Source of the DNA: Chara braunii
Taxonomy: Eukaryota > Streptophyta > Charophyceae > Charales > Characeae
Length of the DNA stretch: 24,773 bases
Assembly (NCBI GenBank): GCA_003427395.1
Contig: BFEA01000591.1
Location: 989,016 to 1,013,788 of the forward strand
Direction: 5' to 3'
The position numbers and the translations under genes are program-made. Below, in pieces: positions 8,139 through 15,581 of this stretch (position 1 is the stretch's first letter; each line of letters opens with the position of its first letter). The notes below the pieces were generated by a model. That model had not been told where the DNA came from. It searched no databases and saw only the letters and a list, made by a program, of their open reading frames with translations.

Positions 8139-9400
8139 AACCCAAGGCTGAGCTCCTCTAAGTTGATGTGGGCTCATTGCTATGTTTTATTTATGTTTGC
8201 TTGACTGACTATATGAGCCTTGAGGACTGGGCCTATCCTAAGTTGGACGGACCAGTCGTTGTTTCTTTCTTAGGTTTCTGAACAGGAGGACGGGCGCCCT
8301 AAGTTGGGAGGACTAAGAATCCTGATGTTTCTTTTGTGAGTTGCTGAAAAACAGAGCTGGGGATATTCTATATTGCGTAGACCCAGTTTTATGTGTGTTT
8401 TCTTCTGAGGGGGACACAGGCATAAGGCTGAGCGTACCCTTAAGTTAGGGCGGCTCAGTCATAAACCATGAACAAAAGAATTAACCAAAGTATAAAATTT
8501 TGATATATGTTAATATCATCTGGGACACTGGACACCCTAAGTTTGGAAAGTCAGTCAATAAGTCAGGTAGAAGAAAAAGAGAAGAGAAACAAGTGAAGAA
8601 TGTAATGAAGGTAACCTGGGCAGGCTGAGCGTACCCTTAAGTTAGGGCGGTTCAGTCCAATGCTCATGATAATATGAAGGAGCAAAGAGTTAGTATACAG
8701 CTTCTTTTATTTTCCCTTCTAAACACAAGGCAGGATTGAATGTCTTCCTAAGTTGGGTAGGTCTCATCATCTGCCTAATAAGAGAGAAAAATATAAAGTT
8801 TGTGCAAGTATACCAATGGTAGTTTTCTTATATTGTCGTTGCGGAGGCTAAGCGTACCCTTAAGTTATGGCGGCTTAGTCATACGTCGTTTGTACTTTGT
8901 TCAGGCAGGTCAGGCGTACCGTTAAGTTAGGGCGGCATGGTCATATTGCCTTATGTACCTAAAACTGTTTAGGCTAGCTAGGCGTAACCTTAAGTTAGGG
9001 CGGCCTGGTGATATGCCCTTGTCGTTGGCGTGATGTAGGTTAAGCGTACCCTTAAGTTAGGGCGGTCCGACCTTTTGTCGTTCGTACTTGTTTTATGCAG
9101 GTTATGCACACCCCTAAGTTGGGGCAGTCTAATCCTATGCCATATGTAACTTCGTTTAAGGCTGGCTAGGCATACCCTTAAGTTTGGGCAGTCTAGTTTT
9201 ATGTTCCAAGTCGTCAGTTAAGCAGAAGCCAGACGTACCCTTAAGTTAGGGCGGTCTGGTCATATGTTTTATGACTAGAGTCGATGATGTGTTGGACATA
9301 CCCTTAAGTTAGAGCAATCCAGTTGTGCGTACTTTTACTTGTTTACTTAGGCAGGTTGGACATACCCTTAAGTTAGGGCATTGTCTGATCTTATGTCATA
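8139..9400 (+). repeat. Tandem array of small hairpin units with constant TAAGTT loop
   Basis: TAAGTT cores occur at 8159, 8239, 8300, 8441, 8538, 8638, 8749, 8861, 8923, 8991, 9053, 9115, 9179, 9242, 9305 and 9369. From 8861 on the period is 62-68 bp; earlier units are 61-141 bp apart. A unit with a lost core but intact CTGGG/CCCAG arms lies at about 8356-8393. The typical unit is an outer arm, GTA, CCCT, TAAGTT, AGGG, CG, then the complementary outer arm, often followed by TCATATG. Outer arms change in step: CTGAGC/GCTCAG (8428/8453), CTAAGC/GCTTAG (8848/8873), CCAGAC/GTCTGG (9229/9254), GACTGG/CCAGTC (8225/8252). The inner stem also co-varies: CCCT/AGGG becomes CCCC/GGGG at 9111-9124. No ORF spans the array. 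Its role is unknown; it may lie in a retroelement LTR or leader. Confidence 0.8.
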
Positions 9401-9780
9401 GGAAAGGGGGTCTACTAAGGGGAAAATAAATGAGTGATCTAACGAACTACTTGGGTCAACCTGATGTGGGATTGTGAGAGATGTTTGTTTATGCATGCTT
9501 GTGGGCTCTCACTCTGGGGCGTCGTTTCGATAGGTTAGATGCTTAGATGCTCGCCAAGTGCTGAAGCCATAGGTAGATGAAATGAATGATGGGAGAGAGA
9601 GCTTGGGATAACTTTGAAGGTAGGACTGACCTGACTTGAAGTTAGCGTTGACGATAGCTCACGATACCATCTTCTGAAAGGGGGTCGTGTAAACTATCTC
9701 CAGTTCTAACTATCAAGCAAGTGTCAGAAGTTAGTCCAAAGTATAGCTTTACTTTGTCTTTTTGTGTTCAGCTTTGTATA
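9401..9780. other. No recognisable gene; spacer after hairpin array
   Basis: This stretch shares short words with the start of the array (GGGTCAACC at 9453 and 8134, and ATGTTTGTTTATG-like DNA), so it may be part of the same large repeat. No frame or element end is supported. Confidence 0.4.
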
Positions 9781-9800
9781 GATCTCGACGGCCTCCTGTT

Positions 9801-9996
9801 CCTACGGGAAGCACTGCCGAAATTTCTACAAATCTGAAAGAGTTGGTTATTTTTGGACTCATAGAAATTCTGAAGAGGCACATTTCCTACGGGAAGCGCT
9901 GTCGAAATTTTGTAGAATTTGGAGAGTTATATTATTTTCAGCTAGGAAAAATCTGGCAATCCATCCTGTTTAAGGGATATGCTGCCGGAATTTCTT
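9801..9996 (+). repeat. Three tandem copies of a GGGAAGCGCTGCCGAAATTT unit (plus orientation)
   Basis: CCTACGGGAAGCACTGCCGA (9801), CCTACGGGAAGCGCTGTCGA (9886) and TTAAGGGATATGCTGCCGGA (9970) are each followed by AATTT and a TACAAATCTGAAAGAGTT-like stretch. The period is about 85 bp. The same unit recurs in reverse orientation at 12514-13232. I associate GAAATTTCGGCAG...CCC blocks with LTRs of plant Ty3-type retrotransposons. That is recollection and would need a repeat-library search. The 82-codon frame through this array is not considered coding. Confidence 0.65.
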
Positions 9997-10159
9997 ACAT
10001 TTTTAGGTAAATATCAGAGGTCAGTTAGGATGGTAGGTCCTGGATTATTTCTTGATCACTCAAACATGGCTTGGGTACTGGCCTGTGCTGCATTGCAGGT
10101 CACCTTCATTCATATTGATTCAAGGCTTGACCATCTTCAAGCTGATCCTACAAGGGTCA

Positions 10160-10230
10160 CTATTCCGTTATCCTTAGATAACAGGTCGGTTTCTGGCACA
10201 ACTCTGATCCACTCTTGCCGCTCAACCTAA
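10160..10230 (+). repeat. GTTATCCTTAGATAACAGGTCG block (mirrors 12200-12226)
   Basis: GTTATCCTTAGATAAC is a hairpin (GTTATC/GATAAC) followed by AGGTCGGTTTCTGG. The minus strand at 12200-12226 reads GTTATCACTGATAAC followed by AGGTCGCACTGGAACC. It is a marker for the mirrored mosaic around 11.7 kb. Confidence 0.5.
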
Positions 10231-11190
10231 AGGCTTTAGCCCTGTGGTTTGATTTGTTGTGTTTTTATCCGGACTTTAATTGAATGACCATTCAATAAAG
10301 ATGCTGAGTATTTTATTTTGAGAGTTGCGCAAAGAGTGAGGCGTGTATGGCTAAAGCGACGGGTGTGAGCGCAGAGAATGGTTGAAGTTGATCCCGTGTA
10401 GTATGTGCTGTGTTGATGTGGATCTTTGATGTGACTACAAGTATGTTTTGTGAGTTGAATCCATACTTGATTTTGTCAATGATTATATATATACTTTTGA
10501 AGGAAACCGCACTGTGATTGTGAGAGTGATCGTCTCCTATCTCATAACTTTTATATCATATTTCCTTGTGTCCGCACGACCCATTGAGGTCGCGCATAGT
10601 GATTAAATAAGTTCTGCATCGAGAGAAAAGAGAGATCCCTTCTTAGCTCTTGCTTCTTAGAATTCGCATGGTTGGACGTTGTAGTCCGTGGCAAACGTCA
10701 AAGTAAAACCCCTTGATCTCTTGCTGCCACGACAACTTGGAGCTTTCTACTCAACCCCTCTGCACAGGGTGCAGAAGAGGGTGTGGTCTTCAACCGTGCA
10801 TGGAGGTTGTCTAGTGTCGAGAGATCAACCTCTCAAGGCGCTTGTCAGCCGACACTTGAGTGTCGAACGTGATCCTCGAGATTATCAAGGATTGTGCGAT
10901 TACGAATACTACATAGCACTCCATCAGTGCAAATGCTCGCACGTGCCCGCATGGCTGGTCGATATGAGGAGGCCATGCGCTCGTGCGACTCTTATACGAA
11001 AGTCTCGCGCGCGACGCCTATCTGATTTTTGCATCAGAAAGTTATGGGCCGGATACTGAAGGGACTAGGAAGGGTGTTGTGTTGTTATGGTGTTGTGTTG
11101 TTGTGTTATTTGTTTTGTGGTCGTCCATGTGTGTGAGTGTTGCGGTGTAACGTGTGGTATGTAGGATGCGTCCTAGTTGACCGACGTCGA
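10231..11190. other. Unassigned block inside the left half of the mirrored region
   Basis: This block has no counterpart in the mirrored right half, where the equivalent blocks are almost contiguous, so it may be an insertion. It holds a 123-codon plus frame (10688-11059, GTG start) with no recognisable domain. It also has a short hairpin CGACACT/AGTGTCG at about 10850-10865 and a G/T-rich microsatellite-like stretch at 11075-11125. No gene call is made. Confidence 0.4.
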
Positions 11191-11198
11191 GTCGCGTT

Positions 11199-11570
11199 TG
11201 GGACCTCGGCCCCCCAGTGTGTCGATTCACGTGTGGGTTCGATTTTTGACATTGACGGCGTGTACCCCTATGCTACAGCGAACGAGAAACGCCCTAGGCT
11301 GGGCCACCTCTGCAATTGCATACGAAAAGCCTTCGCATGTGGTTCAGTAACTCGGCGGGGATACGCCCACCCAAGGGATGGTGACAGCTCCCACAGGTGG
11401 AGGTAAGCGGTGCCTTGCGTGACCCTGTCTTGTCGTAGGGGCTCGCGAAAGGTACAGCTGGCGCACTCAGTCGGAGCGGCAAACGCTCTCCGCGACAAGT
11501 CCTGCAAAATCCTAGGTGACGCGGCCGGGAGGATCCTCGTGCGGGAACGATGTGCTCGACACCGGGCTCC
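11199..11570 (+). repeat. Left arm of large inverted repeat
   Basis: This arm pairs with 11838-12201. Perfect 21-bp blocks include 11351-11371 (beginning CTCGGCGGGGATACGCCC) against 12055-12075, and 11428-11448 (TCTTGTCGTAGGGGCTCGCG and one further base) against 11977-11997. Weaker blocks extend it outward (CCCCAGTGTGTCG against CCCCAGTGCGTC) and inward (CGATGTGCTCGA in both). Minus-strand frames of 79 and 151 codons run through it. One shares FREPLRQDR with SREPLRQDR in the right-arm frame, which merely reflects the duplicated DNA. It is likely one copy of a dispersed LTR-like repeat. Confidence 0.75.
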
Positions 11571-11770
11571 AAAAGAATCATCCTAGGGAGACCACCCCGA
11601 GGATAGGTGGAACGACAGTGGAAATTTCCTCGAAAACCCCGAAGGAAACTTCCTTCGGCCCCGAGCTCGCCCGAAGGAGTGTCTAATGAGCCCCATAACC
11701 ATCGTTTCTTAGTTACCCACTTAAGCGGTTTTCCAACCCCCTTATGCATTTCGTGTTTTTTTTTTTACAT

Positions 11771-11850
11771 TATGATAATTGCTCACGTACAACTGGTCAC
11801 CTTTCTACCCTCACCCCCTCGTTTATTCTGTACAGGTTATCGAGCACATC
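11771..11850 (+). repeat. Dispersed repeat shared with 15035-15115
   Basis: AATTGCTCACG...TCACCTTTCTACCCTCACCCC followed by CTC and a T-rich/ACA block here matches GATTGCTCACA...TCACCTTTCTAACCCCACCC, CTC, T-rich, CTACAC at 15051. Both are plus-oriented and preceded by a T-rich tract. They are probably fragments of the same retroelement family. Confidence 0.5.
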
Positions 11851-12201
11851 GGTCCAACACCGCACAAGCGGGGTGGGACCCTCTCGGCCTCGTCACGCAG
11901 GAGTTGGTTTGTTCCTCGTCGCAATGCACATGAAGCTTCCACAAGCCGCTCCGGCCGAGTGCGCCAACCATACCTCTCGCGAGCCCCTACGACAAGATAG
12001 GGCATACGTGAGGCACGACTTACCTCCACCTTATGGGAGTTGTCGCCTCCCTTCGGTGGGCGTATCCCCGCCGAGCTACCAGTCCACAGTACGAAAGCTA
12101 ATCAGCTGCAATCGCAGAGGTGGACCAGCTGAGGACGTTTTACGCCTCTATCGGGCCCGCACACGAACTGACGCACTGGGGGTCCCAGTGCGCTGGTTCC
12201 A
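11838..12201 (-). repeat. Right arm of large inverted repeat
   Basis: Inverted partner of 11199-11570, separated from it by about 270 bp that contain a T13 run and a block repeated near 15047. A 228-codon plus frame (11744-12430), the longest in the window, crosses this arm. It is basic, Ser/Thr-rich, begins in a T-run-derived hydrophobic stretch and shows no domain, so I regard it as fortuitous. Continuing on the minus strand, the arm is followed by the same block types as the left half, in mirrored order. Confidence 0.75.
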
Positions 12202-12513
12202 GTGCGACCTGTTATCAGTGATAACAAAAGATGATCCCCGTGGGATCAAACTGACTCTATTCCAGATCCTGAATCAAACAATCAAAAGAACTTGTAACAC
12301 AAGACAGACCAATACTCAAACTAAATTCATAAGTGTATGGAGAATAAAGCTCCATAGCATATTTTCACCCAAAGTCCTCCTACAAGCTAAGCCTAGGCCT
12401 ACCTCTAAGCTAATCGTTAACGCAAGGTAGACCTATGGCAGCATCTCCCCTATTTAGGGTGGATTACTCAAACTGCTACCTGTCAAAATGTAATTTAACT
12501 TCTTTAAACTAAG

Positions 12514-12905
12514 AAAATTTCGGCAGCGCTTCCCGTAAGAAAAGTGTCTTCTCATAATTTATACTAACTTAATTATGAAAGAAAAAACAATTTCTAATTT
12601 TGAAAAGTCAAATTTGTCTAACTCCCTGAATTAGTAAAAAATTGGGCAGCACTCCCTTTAGAAAAAAAGACTTTTCATATTTTTACCAGAGCAAAACCTT
12701 AGTATAACTAAAACAAAATTCAACTAACTCCTTAAATTTGTAAAAATTTTGGCAGTACTCCCTTTAGAAAAGTGTTAATCCAAGATTTATACAAAGCTAA
12801 GTTCAAAATAAAAAATGACTTCGACTTCTCGAGGTTCAATTTTGTCTAACTCCCTATATTAACAAAAATTTGGACAACACTCGTTTTAGAAAATAATACT
12901 TTCCA
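12514..12905 (-). repeat. Four tandem copies of the GGGAAGCGCTGCCGAAATTT unit (minus orientation)
   Basis: On the plus strand the units read AAATTTCGGCAGCGCTTCCC (12516), AAAATTGGGCAGCACTCCC (12638), AAAATTTTGGCAGTACTCCC (12743) and AAAATTTGGACAACACTCG (12864). Each is preceded, about 30 bp upstream, by a TTTGTCTAACTCC-like block, and the period is about 110-120 bp. A fifth copy lies at 13207-13232. The orientation is opposite to 9801-9996. The divergence increases along the array. Confidence 0.65.
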
Positions 12906-13200
12906 TTAGCCCACGAGGCGGAAGAACCCTGAGTGGCGGGAACCCTCTGCGGGTGCACCGTCCGCCAACCACGATCTGTTGTGAGAGGTTTGAGTGTGAG
13001 GTCACTCGTTACCACTAACGCAAGCCAACCAGTAGATCAACTGGTCACGACGCTCCTCATGACCAATTTTCTTCAGAAAGCGAACGGTAGATACGTACTT
13101 TCGACCGGTCCCACTGCAGGAACCTATAACCTTTAAGGTTGATAGGGGCCAGAAGTCAGACAAGCTGAATATGAAAAAATTAAATCTGACTAAGTCTTTG
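12906..13200. other. GC-richer block interrupting the repeat array, with small hairpins
   Basis: This block separates the fourth and fifth array units and has distinctly higher GC, suggesting an insertion. It contains ACCAGT/ACTGGT (about 13028-13045). It also contains a two-tier hairpin, outer CCTAT/ATAGG (13123/13142) and inner AACC/GGTT (13128/13137) around CTTTAAG or similar, which recalls the two-tier units at 8.1-9.4 kb. A 67-codon frame (12933-13136) has no recognisable domain. Confidence 0.4.
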
Positions 13201-13206
13201 GTTTTG

Positions 13207-13232
13207 TAAAAATTTCGGCAGCGCTTTCCGTT
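13207..13232 (-). repeat. Fifth copy of the GGGAAGCGCTGCCGAAATTT unit
   Basis: AAAATTTCGGCAGCGCTTTCC closely matches the 12516 unit and lies beyond the GC-richer block. That supports the block being inserted within one array. Confidence 0.6.
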
Positions 13233-13550
13233 GAGACAGTGGCTTACCAAAAGTTATACAAGATCAAGTATAATAAATGATCCCAGAAAATGCAGAAATC
13301 GACCTAAGTAAAATAAACTTTGCTCAGAAAATGCAGAAATTGAAACTAACTCCTATCGCTCTAGCCCGTGGCGAGCATCTAAAGCAACTACATGTCAACT
13401 GGAACTCATACTAAGTAGTAATTACTCAGCTCCATGCAAGGCCAAACCACAAAGGTAAGTACTATCGCCGGCCCAAAGTCAACCTTGTCAAACAATAGTT
13501 CATAGTCTTTCAATGATCTACCCCTTTATACCCAATTTACATAAGGCATA
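13233..13550. other. No recognisable gene
   Basis: A short direct repeat AGAAAATGCAGAAATYGA occurs at about 13286 and 13326. Otherwise this is unassigned AT-rich DNA between two repeat arrays. Confidence 0.4.
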
Positions 13551-13551
13551 A

Positions 13552-13990
13552 AGCTAGATCATCCAAACTTATGGAACATGTTATCTGACTGAAAGCAGCT
13601 TGTGGGATTGCATCTGGAGGCAAGATAGGAGAAAGAAAGTATTGGGTTGGACAGGTCTTCATAAGTTTGGGTGGTCTGGTTGCTCTGACTTGTGGGGGCT
13701 GTCTGTGGTTAACTTTTAAGGAACGATTGTTCCATAAGTTTTGGTGTCTTTGTTGCCTTGTTTATTTTGGATTTTTCTCTGTTTCTTTTGGTTTTTGAAC
13801 GAGCAGGTCTGAGCATGTTCCATAAGTTTGAGTGGTCTTGGTCCAATGCCACGCACATGCTGAAACTAAAAGGTTATAACTTGACCATATTTTATTACTA
13901 TCTTACTCATGAACAGGCTAGTCAGACAGAGTTCCATAAGTTTGGGTGACCTGACTATAGCTTATCAGAAACTGAAGAGAGTATTAACTA
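13552..13990 (+). repeat. Second, looser hairpin-unit array (CCATAAGTTTGG type)
   Basis: TAAGTT cores in a CATAAGTTTGGG or CCATAAGTTTG context occur at 13662, 13735, 13823 and 13937. A minus-oriented unit (CCAAACTTATGG) lies at about 13563-13574. The best-preserved unit has outer arms TAGTCAG (13919) and CTGACTA (13951) and inner CCA/TGG around TAAGTT. This is the same architecture as the 8.1-9.4 kb array but a different subtype, spaced 73-114 bp. The direction is the same as the first array even though the blocks between them are mirrored. A 63-codon frame through it is not considered a gene. Confidence 0.6.
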
Positions 13991-14324
13991 AGAATAAACT
14001 TCTGGTAAGAAGGGTCAGGCGAGAAAAGGTTAACCGACCCCCAATTTTTCACCTCAATTTATAAGAAAACCATAAGGCTATCCCAAACAAACTTCACACC
14101 AATCTATAGAGTGCACTTCTTACTAACATATTATAAAAAAGTTAAAAAATTAAAAAATTAAAAACACATAAAACAGCAACTCAAAAGTGCATTTTCAGGC
14201 AATTTTGCCAAAAAACAACTTCATCAAAATTTCAGGATTTTCAGGATGATTAACAGCACAAATTCTAATAACCTAAATGACACAAAATTTGACACACATC
14301 AAGTTTGTCCTAAAACAAAAACAG

Positions 14325-14326
14325 GC

Positions 14327-14355
<29 letters not shown>
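14325..14355 (+). repeat. Poly(A) homopolymer
   Basis: An A-run of about 28 nt lies between CAGGC and TTGACC. It might be an old retroelement tail, but the preceding 300 bp show no recognisable element. Confidence 0.6.
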
Positions 14356-14358
<3 letters not shown>

Positions 14359-14435
14359 CCCCGAAACCCTAATTTCAGGGTCATGCATCGTTACTAAGGG
14401 TCGAAAAGTGGGGGTCCCCGTTAACCACTTGTGGG

Positions 14436-14595
14436 GCAGGCTGAACCTCGAGCTAAAGATGATCGGTTCAGTCATATGCTACCTTAAAAAACTAAGTGCG
14501 GATAATTATACAAATTAAAAAACTAAGTGCGGATAATTATATAAAACTCGGATATTTAAACAGTTCAGGGCGACTAGGGCGGCCTAGTCATATGC
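14436..14595 (+). repeat. Two isolated hairpin units with lost cores flanking a 27-nt tandem duplication
   Basis: The first unit has arms CTGAACC (14441-14447) and GGTTCAG (14465-14471), followed by TCATATG as in the main array. The second has arms GACTAGG (14572-14578) and CCTAGTC (14583-14589), again followed by ATATGCC. Both lack the TAAGTT core but keep fully complementary arms. Between them a 27-nt sequence beginning TTAAAAAACTAAGTGCGG is repeated exactly at 14484-14510 and 14515-14541 (period 31). Confidence 0.6.
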
Positions 14596-14718
14596 CCAAA
14601 GAAGAGAAGAATTGTTGTGCCCTGTGTTTGTGTATATTCAATGGTTGAAAACCATTGACTCAGCCGCAACTCGCGAGGCATACTTAAACTTTTTAAACCA
14701 ACTTACTTTCTGCCGCGT

Positions 14719-14758
14719 GCAAAAAACAGGGCAGTTACCCTTGTAAGGGTATTCACAC
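14719..14758 (+). repeat. Dispersed ACCCTTGTAAGGGT repeat, copy 2 (plus)
   Basis: Counterpart of the minus-strand copy at 1935-1985. The shared order is TGCAAAA, CAGGGC, ACCCTTGTAAGGGTATTC. Flanking DNA on both sides diverges. Confidence 0.5.
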
Positions 14759-15300
14759 TGACAACGCTCAGATCCTCTCTTTGTTACCTTTATCCCCATA
14801 TTTGTAATACACTACATTTTCACCTTCATGTCTTGCCTTTCCCCCCTAATTAACGATATTATTTGTTGAGGTACCACTAGGATCGTTCGCTCCCTTCATT
14901 TTCAGAATGTTATGAGCTTCGGTGGGATTTCTCTTTTTAATCCTTAGTTTCACGTTCCAGAACAGCCTCCCACGTAGCTTTGTTTCCAAGATCTGCGTAG
15001 TTTGCTAAAGAAAACGGTAGGAGTAAAATTTTTTCATTCCCAACGTAAAGATTGCTCACACATAATTATTCACCTTTCTAACCCCACCCTCCTCTTTTTT
15101 TCCTCTACACGCTCATATCATCTTTTTTTCATCTTTATCCCGGAATTTGTAATACACTATTTTTTCGATCCTCGTGACTTGTTGCTCACTCGGTGGTTCA
15201 CTAGTTTACTCGATAGGATTTCACTAGTTTATTTTTACTCCTCTTGCTGCGAAATACATGAGCGTTGATGAGACGAACCTTATCGTCACAGTTCAGGAGG
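14759..15300. other. Repeat-derived sequence upstream of the LINE
   Basis: TTTATCCCCATATTTGTAATACACTA (about 14790) and TTTATCCCGGAATTTGTAATACACTA (about 15136) are a direct repeat about 345 bp apart, each followed by a CTTCATG/CTCGTG-ACTTG block. The 15035-15115 part matches 11771-11850. The 88-codon frame 15002-15268 is not convincing. It could include the LINE 5' UTR, but the 5' end could not be fixed. Confidence 0.4.
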
Positions 15301-15581
15301 GCTATCACATGCAGCGAGGGTGCCAAGTTATTTAATATTCCTCAGGAAAATCTTAAGAGTATAGTTTTCCATTATTACCCGATGCTTCGTCGCAAACATT
15401 GAATAATCATTGAATTGGTTAGCAAACTTGAACTACAATATCATTTTATGTAGCTATTGTGACAATCTATTTCATCACTAAATAACCGCAAGAGTGTTTG
15501 TACAAGATCTTGATTACGCACCTTTCCTTGATCTCAATCACAGTAACTGATGTAGTAAGTTAGGATATTGGTTGTCGGAGT

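Noticed and set aside
8861-9400. CRISPR-like array (repeat units at regular 62-64 bp spacing)
   Set aside because: Repeats are diverged, spacers are related to each other, there are no cas genes, and the context is eukaryotic repeat DNA.
8140-9400. Telomere-type repeat (CCCTTA words)
   Set aside because: CCCTTA occurs only once per unit as part of a hairpin and is not in tandem.
10688-11059. 123-codon plus-strand frame
   Set aside because: GTG start, no recognisable motif, and it lies within a repeat-derived block. The length is plausible by chance.
11744-12430. 228-codon frame, longest in the window
   Set aside because: It crosses a T-run, one arm of the inverted repeat and unrelated DNA. 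It has no domain, and its similarity to the opposite-arm frame comes from the duplicated DNA.
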